DNA of 64,000 nucleotides from Apus apus (lineage: Eukaryota; Chordata; Aves; Apodiformes; Apodidae). The notes below the pieces were generated by a model that saw only the letters and a list, made by a program, of their open reading frames with translations, was not told the origin of the DNA and searched no databases. The translations under genes were made by a program, and so were the position numbers. Location of the stretch: assembly GCF_020740795.1 (NCBI RefSeq), contig NC_067283.1, forward strand, positions 2,631,659-2,695,658. The letters run 5' to 3'. This document shows positions 23,303 to 35,912 of the stretch, piece after piece (position 1 is the stretch's first letter; each line of letters starts with the position of its first letter).

Positions 23303-24324
23303 AAGGAGAGAGAGGCCAACTCTGCTACCTCCTATTAAGTCAATGCAAATTCTCCACCCTGTGAAGGCTGGAGGCTGCCAGCCTCCCCCCCGTGCCCTTC
23401 TGAAGGATGCACAACGTGCTGGGGAAGCCCATCCAGATGCCTGCAGGGAGAGACGAGGGGCTAATTGGAGTCCTGACCATGAAGGGAGCTCACCAGCTCT
23501 CAGAGGGACTGTCCCAAAAAACTAAGATCCACTGCCAAAGAAGTAAACATGCCAAGCACCAGCTGTGATCTCCGGTCACACCATCCTTTTCTCCATTTTT
23601 TTTTTACTTCTCCTGGTGATGCAACATTTTTCTCTAATAATTGTCATCTCTTTGGTCACCAGTTTTTAACCAGCTTATTGTAGGATGGGGCTGGCAGCTC
23701 AAATATTGAGCAGTGAAGCCCTGAGAGGGATGAACGAGTTGAAAACTGCAAGGATTTTGAACACGTGCATCATCTAATCATTTTAGACACCTAGACTTTG
23801 GAGGAGACTTTTTTCTTTCATTCCCCTTTGAGTTGGTAACATCCAACTTCACCAAGGTCTGACGTGCTTCTTTACGAGCTAAAAGCTACTGGCTTCTCCA
23901 AAGGAAAGTTGTGATTTCTCCAGGACTTCAGCAGCCCAGAACTTGGCATGACAAGAGAAGAAATACCAGCAGCCCCGAGAATCATGCAGAAGTTGGGCAA
24001 GGCTGAAACCATGTTCCTCAGGAAAAAAAAAAAAAAGTGGAAAAAACACTGAAGAAACTACTGGGTAGACAGCCCAGCTGAGCTTTTCCCTAAACCTGTG
24101 GTGTCTCTTTTACAGTTTGGAATAACTTAGAACCTTCAAAACCACTTCAGGTATATTTTGCAAGTGGGAAGCTGGGGCCCAAAATCATTAAATCTTACGT
24201 TTCTAAGCACAGATATTGTGTTTTTTTTATTCCTCTTCAGGGCTCTCTGGCTGCTTTTGAAGTCTCTTTGGAAGAGATTTCTATCTCCATTTCACTTCTT
24301 GTCCTCAATTAATCTTATCTCCCT

Positions 24325-24770
24325 TGAATCATAGAAATCATAGAATGTCTTGGGTTGGAAGGGACCTCTAAAGGTCATCTAGTCCAACCCCCTACAATAA
24401 GCAGGGACATCTCACACTAGACCAGGTTGCTCAGAGCCCCATCAAGCCTGACCTTGAATGTCTCCAGGGATGGGGCCTCCACCACCTCTCTAGGCAATCC
24501 ATTCCAGTGATCCACCACCCTCATAGTAAAGAACATTTTCCTAATGTTCAACCTAAATCTGTCCTTTTCTAGCTTGAAATCATGACCCCTTGTCCTATTG
24601 TTACATGCCCTTGTGAACAGCTCTTCCCCAGCCTTCATATAGGCCCCTTTCAGGTACTGGAATGTCACAATAAGGTTCCCCCTGGAGTCTTCTCTTCTTT
24701 AGGCTGAACAACCCCAACTCCCTCAGCCTATCTTCATAAGAGAGGTGCTCCAGCCCCATTTGAAGACCCC
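24325..24770 (-). mobile_element. CR1 LINE 3' fragment, antisense, with open ORF2 C-terminus
   Basis: Inverted tail gaatcatagaaatcatagaatg followed by an almost complete set of CR1 3' blocks to gagaggtgctccagccccat. On the minus strand 24417-24668 stays open for 83 codons and reads like the CR1 ORF2 C-terminus: NRTRGHDFKLEKDRFRLN, KMFFTMRVVDHWNGLP and LETFKVRLDGALSNLV, up to the stop. No intact element is present, because the RT and endonuclease parts are missing. Confidence 0.93.
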
Positions 24771-26224
24771 ATCAAATGTTCCCATTGAAATATTTCTGCC
24801 ATGGGCTAAATCAAGGCTTTATTTGCAGCAATCCAGAAGGCACAAAGGCTTTTTGCAATATTTTTGTTCTACTCTTTGCTAGTTTGTTCCACTTGGGCTT
24901 ACCAGGCAAAATTATGGCTCAGTTAAGCCCACCAAAAATACTATTCAGAGGGCAGATGAGTCTAAGGTTGTGTTTGGGACAATTTTTTTGAGAGCTTTTT
25001 GTTTCTTAGGCACATCTCAGCTCATACCAAATTTACCAGGACACATCCTTTTGTCCCCAGGTTTCTAACTAAAAGTAAAGGAGAAATGTCCATCCAAAGA
25101 GTAGTTCATACTTATTCTAATGAGTAATTAAGAACTTGCACTATCAAATCTCTCCCTTCATTAAAGAGTTTATGATAAGAGCAAGGCAGAGGGCAGAAAA
25201 AAGGCTTGAACTTGGATTTCTGACCTTAGGAAGGGCTGATCTGTCCACCAGTCATCCTCCTGCAGAGCTCCTCTTTGCCCTTTTCTTGATGACCTGGAGC
25301 TCACGTTGCTGAGGAATGAGAAAATTTCTATTATTAGAATTATTTCCCACCCTGTTCAAGCTGGAAGGCACCTATGCACCCCACACAACTCACTGGCCCC
25401 TGAAACAGATAGGAATAAAAACTCAACCTCATCCTTGTGGAGGATCCTCCCAAGGCACTGGGGCAGGGGACACGGGACCTGGCACCTTGGTGGCTCCAAA
25501 GCCTTTTAGGAGCCTTTAAACAGTACTTAGGGCTGGGTTTTCTGGCAATTTTAATATTTTTTTTAATGCAGAGTATTTCTTTCTTGGCACCCAAGAGGCA
25601 TCAAATCAATTACTTAATCCAGCAGATCTGCATCAGTAAATCATCCAAGTGTACTGGCCAAAAGGGGTGGGGAAGAAAAAAAGGAATAAAAAAAGCATCA
25701 GCTCCTGATTTCAGGTCTAAATAACCACGTTGCTCCACAGCTCCAGGAGTGGGCTTGCAATTCACCCATGGAACTGGAGGCAAATGAAGAGAAGCCCAGA
25801 CCACAGAGCTGGTGTAATATTTCTCATCCCATGCAAAGCTTGCGTGGCCAGGTTGTGTCTGTTCAAGAAGAAAATGAGCACGGGAGCTCTATCAGTGACC
25901 TGGAGTGTGGTCCCACCTCTACTAATTGCAACTGAGGTGGGATTCATCCCACCTAATATTAGGTATGAAAGTCAGCTCGTAAATTAAGTCATCCAAACTG
26001 AGGCAAACTGAGGCAAAACATCCACATCTTCTCAGGCACCTGGTGTCTGGGCTCCCATTAAAACCAGTGGAGATGCTGGGCTCTGTACAGGCATTCTAAG
26101 CATCAAAGAATTCAGTCTAATGGACTTTTCCATAATCACCTCAGTTTCTGAGCAAGGACATGTTGAAAACCTCTGCCCTGCTTTCAAATTGGGTGTTATC
26201 AGCTTCCCATAAGGACCTGTATTA
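24771..26224. other. Intergenic, no gene seen
   Basis: Unique A+T-richer sequence. A ctaatgagtaattaagaac stretch at 25118-25136 is homeodomain-like. No domain seen in any frame. Confidence 0.55.
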
Positions 26225-26622
26225 TGCAGACAGGCTGGGAGAGTTGGGGTGTTCAGCCTGGAGAAGAGAAGGCTCCAGGGAGACCTTAGAGCACCTTCCA
26301 GTGCCTGAAGGGGCTCCAGGAAAGCTGGGGAGGGACTTTCTACAAGGGCTTGGAGTGCTAGGATGAGGGGGAATGATTTCAAACTGGAAGAGAGGAGATT
26401 TAGAGGTGATACTAGGAAAAATTTCTTTCCTGTGAGGGTGGTGAGACCCTGGGACAGTTTGCCCAGGGAAGCTGTGGCTGCCCCATCCCTGGCAGTGTTG
26501 AAGGGCAGGTTGGATGGGGCTTGGAGCAACCTGGGCTGGTGGGAGGTGTCCCTGCCCATGCAGGGGGGGTTGATGATCTTTAAGGTCCCTTCCAACCCAA
26601 ACGGGTCTGGGATTCTATGATT
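26225..26622 (+). mobile_element. CR1 LINE 3' fragment, sense, young subfamily
   Basis: Starts gacaggctgggagagttgg and ends gggtctgggattctatgatt. It shares long identical stretches with the copy at 48448-48932, so both belong to one young subfamily. The frame from 26363 still reads as CR1 ORF2 C-terminus ([34 protein letters not shown]). Confidence 0.93.
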
Positions 26623-29600
26623 TTCTGCACACACAGAGAAGGACAAAGGGTGACAGTATCTCTCATGTTTCTTTTCTGGCCATCATAGAATCATCCAAGG
26701 AGGTGGCAGACTGCAAAGAGGTAGACTCAAGCATTGCCAGAGCTGGGGATTATCTGTCTGCTTGGATTGGCTCCATATGATACAAACACAAGCTCGCTGA
26801 AAATGCCAGGAATTGCCCCATTTTGCTCCAGGGAGGGTCGTAATTAGATAATGTCTGTACAACACTGAGAGACTATTGCACGAGAGAAGCCACAGCACTC
26901 CAAAGCATTAGAAGCATTTCAGAGCTGGGTTTGTCACTCAGAGGTAAATGATCCTGGGGAAGATGGCAACTTGCCACAAAAATGTTCCTGATCTTCACAT
27001 GGCATTTGGAGCTTAATGCCTCAGACGTGTCCCGACAGAGAACTCAAAGCCTGACATGCTTTGCAGAGCTTAACATCACATTTAGGGTTTGGAAAGGCCT
27101 GGGGTGGACAGTTCAAACTGATGGCAGCATCTCCTTGGGGAATTCCAGTGAGGAAACCAAGTGTTGCATGAGAAAAGGGGTCCAAAGGCTCGGCCCAGAA
27201 CAAGACGATCCCACTAAGGGACCAGGCTAGCTGGAAGTGCTGTTGCTCAAGATGGGAACACCTCCAAGAGGGAAGCCAGAGATTTGGTGGGACACGTTGA
27301 TTTGTCAACCCCAAGGTAGACTAGGTCAGTACCAAAGAATAAGGTGGACAAGGGTGGTGGCTGGAGGAGAGGGATGGGGTGGGACTTGGGTGGGTCCCTG
27401 CCTTGAGACACACACTGACCCTTACTCAGAGGACCCTCTCAACTGCATCTCACTGTGCAGGGGGAGTAGATTCTACACCTCAGGAGATTTCAAGCTGTGA
27501 GAGAGCTGTAATCCAGGTACAGTGTTTTCCTCACTCAGAAACAACCACCTCCATTGGATAGAAGAGACAGAGGGAGCTGGAGATGCAAAACAAGAGGAAC
27601 CAACAGGATCTTTTTTTCTCAAGTCCCAAAGGATTCAAGATAGGGAATTGCACTAAAGGCAGTTTATGCCAGAGTCCTAATGGCTGAGGTCAAGCTAGGC
27701 CATTTGGCAGTCCCACATGGACCAAGACAAGGCACAAGTCAAATCAAAATGAGATTTAAACACTAGCTCATGGGAAGTGGGCTTGGAGGGCTTTTCAGAA
27801 GCTAGAGATGGGAAATTTACTTGTTGTGCAATTAATGTGCAGGAGGCACCATGAACCCTCCCTCCTTTCCCACCTGTCACTTCCAGCTTTTCCTGCCCTG
27901 GGTGGATAACATGCCTTGACACCAGCAGAGCTCCCCAGGCCATCTAGAAAGGCCACAGCTCCTCAGTGTCTCCATGCACATGCTAAGAACACTCCTGCGT
28001 TGCTCCTGCGAAGTCAACCCAGGAAGGACATCTCCCACGAAGATGTGTTGGACCAGGCTGAGGTGAGAGGCCACCCAGGACTCAACAGATGTGATCCTGT
28101 TCTTGAAGCCAATTAATGCTGACTCTATTTTGGACCATCCCATAGGTGTCCTCAGGCCACAAACCAGGCATGGCTTGGGGACAGGTCGTGACAGATTACA
28201 CACCCCATATGAACTAGAGAGCGATTTCAATCCTTCCTCCATGTTTGATCCACCAGCATTATCCCAGTGGCCTTTACACCTTGAAATATCCCAAACACAG
28301 GCTTAAGCAGCTCCTCAAGACTGCAGCAAACACTTGCTTTCCACTGTGTAGCACCCAGGCCTTGATCCTGGTCTACAGCCCTGGAACACAGCAATTATTT
28401 TGTATGGTGGTGGTAGCACTGCAAGTCCTGGGGTCTGCTACACTCATAGTCAAAGGAGTGGATCCAAAATGGGTGTTCTGGTCTTCCTGTATGATGCCCT
28501 TGGCTGAGCTGACACCCAGGAGCTGACATCAACGTGCTGAAATAGATTAGTTAAGGCTCAGTGATGGTGACAGCCACTTTGGATGAAGTTCTCGGGCTGT
28601 GCAGAGCTGACAGTGGGGCATGAAGAGCCCTCTTTTAAAGACCCAGCCCTCATTCTCTTCTTGCCCAGCTTTCCTCAGAAATCACTGAGTGCCCCAAGAT
28701 GCCTTTTTTCAACGAGGGAAAATGAGGCACACTAAAAGTATTATGTAAAAAAGACAAAATCCACTCCTTGTTGATATAACAAAATGTCAGGTTTGCTGAC
28801 ACAGTCCAACAGCATCAGAAGATGCATTCAAGGAGGGGGAAAAGCCAGACACTGCACGTGCAGCAAAGCAGATCCTGCAAGCAGAGTCTGGAGCCAGGGA
28901 AATCTGCAAGACCCACAGAAAGAGGAGGAGAAGGTGACCCCTCATCTCTGTCCATGCCCAGGGTGAAGTCAGGGTGAACTTGGCCATGGAAAATGCACTC
29001 AGGTGGTTCACGGAGTTTGAACACAAGAGATGGGGGCTGCTAACCCAGACTGCATCAAGCAAGCTGCCTTTGGCTGTATCAGTGCCTCAGTTTCCCTCTA
29101 TATATAGGATGAATCCCCAACCTTACAGCGTTTGGAGACAGAAGGTGCCTTTCCATGTGTCTGTCTTCACCTGCACAGCTGCAGCTGAAACGCTCCTTGG
29201 GAGGACATGGTAGGATGATATTAAGGCTGTTTCCCAGCCTGCCCAACAGCACCAAGCTGGTTTGACAGTCAGGAGTGACAGGGAAAGGAGGAGAAATGCA
29301 GCTGACTGCCAGTCTTGGGAGCAAGGCAAGACATTGAGAATGTCCATGGATTTTACCTGAGAGGTCTGGTCACGTATGGGAGGCGGCTGAGGAGCATGGG
29401 TGGTCCACAACTCCTTAGCATGCTCAGCATCACTCTGCAAAACCCAATATCCTGCTCCAGGGACTGTTTTAGTGAACAAAATCTTGAAAACTTGTGTCCT
29501 GCCTGGTGCCCAGGGTGGTGAGTGGGAGGAGACATCTGAGGTCTTTGCCTGCCACTTAGAGAGGGGCTTATTCCCCAGGCACTGGCTGGCATCTCCTGGG

Positions 29601-29635
29601 AGAGTGACATTTCCAAGGATGTTGCAATTGACCCC

Positions 29636-29708
29636 AGATCATCGTTATTGTAATTGTTATCATTATTACTACTACTATTATTACTATTATTATTGTTAAT
29701 ATTATATT
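29636..29708 (+). repeat. Imperfect TAT/TAC trinucleotide microsatellite
   Basis: Degenerate runs of tta, att and tac units. A similar AT-rich stretch lies at 30346-30385. Confidence 0.8.
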
Positions 29709-30206
29709 GCTGCCAATAACTGCCCTAAGATATAACTGAGAGTGGCAGTGGAGGGGGTGACAGTGACTTTCTCAGACCAAAAAATGTGGGGTTTGTCCTC
29801 TATCTGCCTCATGGGGACCTCTCAAAGCTTTGCATCAGCTTTAATAAAATAAAGATTTTTAAAAAAAATTCTCTTCCTGAGGTAGCAGGAGGGCCAGGCT
29901 GATTGTCCTCCTGGAGCTGAGCAAGTCTCTCACGCATAAGGGACATTGCTACTCACCAGCCTTTGGGGTCCACAACTCCTCAAGTTTTTATGGTGAACTG
30001 TAAGTTGCTCTGTAGTCTGCTCTGGAGTTTCTTGCTGCAGCCTGGACTCAGGAGCTGAGGAGCTCTTCATTGCAACCTGGACATGCAAAAAGGGTCAGCT
30101 GTGGACACCTGGGCTTCTATTGATGGAGAATCATCTAGTCAAGAAATCCCCAGCTGGGGATGGCCAGATGGCTTCATAGCAGACAGGTGAGAAGAAACAC
30201 AGACAT

Positions 30207-30262
30207 GAATCACAGACTCATAGAATGGTTTGGGTTGGAAGGGACCTTTAAAAGGTCATCAT
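30207..30262 (-). mobile_element. Very short CR1 3' end, antisense
   Basis: Reads aatcacagactcatagaatgg then tttgggttggaagggacc and aaaaggtcatca, the terminal about 55 bp of CR1. Confidence 0.85.
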
Positions 30263-30429
30263 GAAGGTGGTGGGCAGTGCTGTACGACATCCTTGTCCAC
30301 CACCCATTACTTCTGGGGAAAAAAAAATAAGCTTGTATTATTCACAATGATTAATATCATTAATTATTATCATCACCAACCACCACAGCCCCTCTGTGCT
30401 GGCATCCACGCACTCTCAAAGTAAATTTG

Positions 30430-31390
30430 CTTTGCAAGGAGGCTTAGAAACGTGCACTTTGAGAGGAAGGGAATAGACCCAACTCGTTTACACAAACAAG
30501 CAGGAGAACAGGCTTGTCACATTCCAGGCGTGCTTCCCCCGGCCGCCGGCCCCCTCCTGCTCCAGCAAAGGAAAAGCTCTTTTTTTTTTTCAAAAGAAAT
30601 CCAGCACAGAAAGTTTCCCATCTGCAGGGATCTGGAGGGGAATCTATTTGTACACACGTCAAGGTTAGAGCTGAGCTCCCAGGGCAATTTTTAGGTCCTT
30701 GCCTCCCTTGGCAGTGCAAAGTGCAGGGGTTGAATTTTCGACCTCCAAACAGATGCTTGGGGGAAAGTGTCATTGTCTCGTTCCCTTTCCTGAGCAGCCT
30801 GGGATGGTCCCTGTCCAGGCTGGGAAACTGTTTAGTGTCCAAAACCCAGCAGCTGTACCAAGGATGGGGAAAGGTCCTTGGTCCACACTCGCTGGGAATG
30901 CTCCGGTGAATCCCACCTGCACCTTACCGATGCATTCCCAGGAGATCTCAGTTTGTGAGCCTAGGGTTGAGCCTCCGCCTTGGTTTGCAGGACTGGAAAA
31001 GAGAAAATCCAGGAGGAAAATCAGATAAGGCACATTCCTGGGTGCACATTACTGAAATGACTTCGCAGCGCAGCGCTAATGCCCATACTTGACCGGGGAG
31101 CCGCACAAATCCACTTGATTTATAGAGATGGAGGAGCAGGCAGAGAGAGGCCAAGAAGGGTGTTTTCCCCCCTGCCTGGCAGCTCGAGGAACAGTGACAA
31201 TGTCCCTCTTGTGCTTGAAGTGCTGTGCAAGAGAAAAAGGGGAAATGCCAGGAGTGTGATAAGCGGCGTTCCAGCCAGGAAGGCAAACTTGGAGCGTGCC
31301 CGTCACTCCTCGGCTGTTTGCTGGCCTGCCAAGTGCCCTGAACGAAGCAATTCCACCTGCCTGGGGCTTCCTACCAGGAGATAAAGCCCC
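30430..31390. promoter_or_regulatory. Candidate regulatory cluster in the intergenic interval
   Basis: A roughly 1-kb block free of CR1 with above-background CpG (ccggccgccggcc near 30540; cgcagcgcagcgc near 31066) and motif-like stretches such as cttgtcacattccaggcgtg, ccacttgatttatagagatgg and cgaagcaattccacctgcc. Neighbouring open frames are short and mutually overlapping, so coding use is not supported. Confidence 0.3.
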
Positions 31391-34300
31391 AACATGAACG
31401 AGGGATAGAAAAGAAGCCAGTGGTTCAACTCTACCCCACACCGCAGGGTTGTCCCCTCTTTGCCCCAGAGCCATTGGGCACCAGTAAGGATTTATTTTCA
31501 CCAGTTCTCCATCCTCCCCAGAAGCACCAGGTCTCTTCCATCCACTTCCTGACACACAATGGGTTTCCCTCTGGATACACAGCACAGAGAAATTTGGAGT
31601 GTCACAACTATGCTCAGAGCATCCCTGTGGGAGGACAGAGTGATAGGTTTCATTTTGCATTAAGGGAAACTGAGGCACAAAAGAGACAGGAGGACCCTCA
31701 TCCTCAGGCTGGAAGATTACTAGGTTGATCCTGACCTTTCCTGGGAGAGATTTCTTTGCCCTCATGCCTCAGGCTGGAGGGGTAATTCAGAGGAGTGGGG
31801 TGGCAAGAACCCTGCTGGGATCCAGCCCTGACAGCTGGAATTTGGGACTGTTTGTTTTCCACACTGGTCTGGCAGAGGGCAGAGAAACCAGCGAGGTCTC
31901 AGAAACATGAGCCTTCACCTCCTGCATGCTCCTTGCCTCAGTTTCCCCACCCTGCTGACCCCCCAAGAGGATGAACTTTGGTTTTATTCCTCCCTCCCCC
32001 GTCAGAATCCCAGGGGAATGCTGTGATTTCACCCCCACACACACACACCCCGACCAGCAGCCTGGGTGTTCCTCGGCAGCGCTGCCTCCATCTGCCCTCG
32101 CACAGCCCGGGGTGCTGCGATTATCAGCTCAAACCTTGGGTTCCTCTGCTATCCACAGACATACCAAGCCACTGACTTTTACCTTTGTCCATCCCAGCGG
32201 TGGAGTTTCCTGGCTTGCTGCTTGTTTATGCATGTTTCTTCCTTGAGCCGGTGACTCAAGCTTCAGGTATTTGAGATTTTTGGTCATTACTGAGCTAAGC
32301 CACCTTCCTGGTGCTGGGGGCAACCTTCTTGATTAAGGCCAGCACCCAAGGTGGGGCTCTGGCATGGCTTCTTGTGCCCCACGCTTTGCACCCCAAGCAC
32401 ACTGGAGGAGCCTGCAAAGTCTGGTGACCCAAACCTTGATCCCAGAGGAAGATTTTTGGGTGGCAGGGCCAGGACAGAAAAGCCAGATCCACATCTGCCT
32501 TCATGAGGAGATGCAGCTTGAGGAGGAACGAGGAGCTTATCTCCTTTAGGGTTTAGTGGATGTCCTCTCTGCTGGGGGTTGAAGGCTTGGGGCTCAATTT
32601 GGGTCTGTCCTTGCAACATATAGTAGGGACAGTGTGGGACATGGGCACAAGGTCCTTCACTTGATTGCTTCTTTACATGCTCCTACCATGACCCCATGTG
32701 GAGACTGCTCAAAGCCGTATTGCTGCCCAGATCCAACCCATCAAAGAGCAAGAGTCTGGCCAAGCTGCCTCAGCTGGTAGCTGGACAATTTCTTGAGTCC
32801 AGGCATCTCCAGGGGCCAAACAGCCTACATGAGCTGCAGCACTCCACTAACTGTCTAGGACAAATGCAAGCTGAATATAGGCATAGCTGCCAAGGGCCCA
32901 AAATCCAGGAGGATGGATCCAAAATTGAGCCAATGGGATGAAGAGAGCTGCTGCTGTTCATCGTGCGTGGAATTTTGATGCTAACTCGGGTCTTGGCCCT
33001 GAGCTTTCCAAGCTGGTGGAAATGATACCTTTATTGGGCCATTAGAGACCACTCAGCTCTTGGTCCTGCTCTTTTCAAGATGATGAGGTTGATGAGCTCA
33101 TGGGGAGGAGATGTGGCTGGACAGTGTAATCTGCCATTGAGATCTCCTAGCATCCTCATGCAGGTGACAAGGACAATTGTTACCATCAGGATCATTTGTT
33201 CTGTTGCACAATGGAGAAGAGAGTCTCTGGGTATCGACCCCACTGGGGTACATCCCTGGTACACCAGCCCCCCAAAAGGCTCTTCTCTAATTCACATCAG
33301 CACACCGTGCCATGGAGATAGCAACCAGGTGCCACACAGCCTGCAGGTGGCACAGCAGCCATGGGACAAGAAGGAAAGACACACAAGTAGGACATCAACC
33401 ACTCTTAATATAGAAATAGCCTTGTAATAATAGCCCAGGGAGCTGCAAACACTTTCTCAGCATGTCTTGAACCTCACAGCACCTCCAAACAGCTGGGGTG
33501 TCTGCTTATAGCTTTCATACTCAGAGGTAAACTGAGGCACTGACTTGCAAAGAGCTCCATCCTGTAGGCTCCTGCTCGCCTGCTGAAGGTGGTGTTTCCT
33601 ACAGACACAGCCAGGGCTGAGGGACCACAGCATGTGTGTGTTCCCTCAAATCACCAGGGAAAAAGCATTTTGCTGGCTAATCTGGTCCCATTAGGTGCAA
33701 ACACAATGTCCCACATGGATGAGAGATGGGAAATCTGTCAGAGAAGGAGGAACATGGAAAAGGGCTTTCTTTCACCTTCAAAGGTTGAGCACCTATGGCA
33801 TGTAGGGACAAGCCAGCATGGCCGTGCCCTGTGCCACCCCAGTGGCCTCTGATGTGAGATCCAAGGATCCCCCTTAGTCCTGGAAAAACCCCCCACATCT
33901 CCTTGCAGCTCCAGCTCATCCCTGAAGCAGGAGAGCCACTGGACACCCAGGCACAAATACTCCCTGTTTTGGCCACAGAAGTCCATCTGTCACCTTTTAA
34001 TCCCCAGCCTTTGACCTTCTGTCTTTGTGTGGCTGAGGAAAAATCACACGTGTTAAGGCAACAAGGAAATGACCCGGAGTCTGATCCCAATGATCCTGCT
34101 TCACCTCCCAGGATGGGTGATGTTCCCCAACAGTGGGATCCTAGCTCCTTGTCCACCAGAGCCAGACAGTTGTATGGTCCCCACCAAAGGCTGGCAACCT
34201 ACTGGAATGCTGGAAAAGAGTTGTTTTGCCCCAAATTCCCTTCAGGGTCGAGATGCAGGGCAAGGAAGGATTGAATTAAAGAAGAGGAAGAGATTTCTGT

Positions 34301-34487
34301 TCCTTCATGTCTAGGGTCAGTGCTCCATCTAGTGTTGGAAACGTCCCTTCAGCAGGGGCAGTGTCACTGCTGAGCAGGGAAGAGCCAGAAGCATGGAAAA
34401 CAGGTCACTGAAGCCCTTTTGGAGGAACTCAAAGCCCTGGTGATTTTACTCTGCTTGGGTTTCTTTTTTTTTCCTTATTTTTCTTTA

Positions 34488-34558
34488 TTTCATCATCATC
34501 ATCATCATCATCATTATTGTTGTTGTTGTTGTTGTTGTTATTATTATTATTATTATTG
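34488..34558 (+). repeat. Compound (CAT)n(TTG)n(TTA)n microsatellite
   Basis: About eight CAT units, then seven TTG units, then seven TTA units in direct succession, each one base from the next unit type. Confidence 0.92.
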
Positions 34559-35779
34559 CCAGGAGGAGCTGTCACTTCTTATACATCTCAAAAGCTTTGC
34601 CAGGTGATCAGCAGAGGAGCCATGGAAGATGCCCAAGTGTCTGACCATATCTGAGCACCCAGGTGTGTGCAGTCAGTTTATGCCCATCCATGGCATCTCC
34701 TAAGGGACACCCCAACCTCCAAGTGAAGCCACGGTGGTTCAGGGACAATCAGGGAAGTCCTCTGGCAAAGCACCATAGGGGGGAGCTGCTGCCACAAAGC
34801 AAAGGAGTTCATAGTGCCCGTGACAAGCAGAAATGCCATCAGTAGGGTCCAGAGTTAACGTTTTTTTCATTGTGAGAAAGCAGCTGTGCCTCTCTCCAAG
34901 GTATTTGAGCAGGAAGCCTTATTTGTTTTCTTTCTGCAAGATAAGGAAAACCTCTCTGTGTCCTTGCAGTCCTAGGCCAGGCTGGGTGGCAGGTAGCTCA
35001 GACCAGCCTGGGATCAAGATTTGCTGAAGTTTTGGGGTGAAACAGAGGAAACAGGCTTCCTTTTCTAAACCAGCTCAAACTGAACAGTTTTTGGGTCAGC
35101 TGGGTCTATGGGTCTGGAATTTCCTGGGTTACTGTCCCTGTGAAAGCTATGAGAAAGGGAGAAGGTGCCTTCATCCAGCACCTTCAGAGAGCTGGAGCAT
35201 TTTGATTCTGCTCTGGGAGAAGCAGGACCAGGTGATACCCCCCATCACAGGCATCCAAGTAGCAGAGCTGATGTTGGAAACCAAAGAGCTTTCTCCACCT
35301 GGTGGGTTGAGATGAGCTGTGTTGGGGCAACTCTGGGCACAGCTCTGGTTTGCATCTCCTGGAGAAACCTGATGCTATGGAGCATTCCTAAAAAAGCAAC
35401 AATAAAAAATAATTAAAGGAAAAAATCCATCTCTGAAACAGCCATGTTACCAAAACAAAATGTGTTTGGGTTTGTTTAATTTTTTTTTAGCTTAAAACCA
35501 GCACAAACTGCTTCCAAATTGCTTTGATAAAATGACTGTGACAGGGAATTGAATATTTCACAGATATTTTTAAAAAGCTGGAGTGGGAGTGAAATTTTAA
35601 TTACTTAGGAAGCACCTCCTGTGGGTCTGAGTTGTTGTCAGAACAGGACCTCCAGGACCTTCTCTAAAACCTGCAATGGTTTCCCACTTTGATGAAACCT
35701 TCCAGCCACGATGGAAACAAGAAGAACCTCCAAACCCAAACACAGATACGACGGGACCAGATATCATTCATGTCATGGT

Positions 35780-35912
35780 GTTATAGAATAACTCAGGTCA
35801 GAAGGGACCTCAGAAGATCTCTAGTACATCTTCTTGCTCAAAGCTCAGTGAGTGATAGGTCAGAACAAAGCCTTCAAAGACGGGGATGTCACAGCTCTCT
35901 GGGCAGCTGAAT
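35780..35912 (-). mobile_element. Degraded CR1 3' fragment, antisense
   Basis: Reads gttatagaataactcaggtc, agaagggacctcagaagatc, tcttgctcaaagc and cacagctctctgggcagctg, matching CR1 blocks with many changes. Confidence 0.65.

Larger units (their letters stand above)
20154..24324. other. Intergenic, no gene seen
   Basis: Unique sequence with short CR1 ends at 21700 and 22120, the 23-bp tandem repeat at 21800 and the G-rich run at 23277. The 175-codon minus-strand frame at 20755-21282 overlaps several others on both strands and has no recognisable domain. Confidence 0.55.
26623..34487. other. Intergenic, no gene seen
   Basis: Contains the short CR1 end at 30207, the imperfect microsatellite at 29636, the candidate cluster at 30430-31390 and several MIR-like cores (29081-29100, 31663-31680, 31932-31950, 33525-33540). 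The 229-codon minus-strand frame at 31076-31765 has no recognised domain. Confidence 0.55.
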
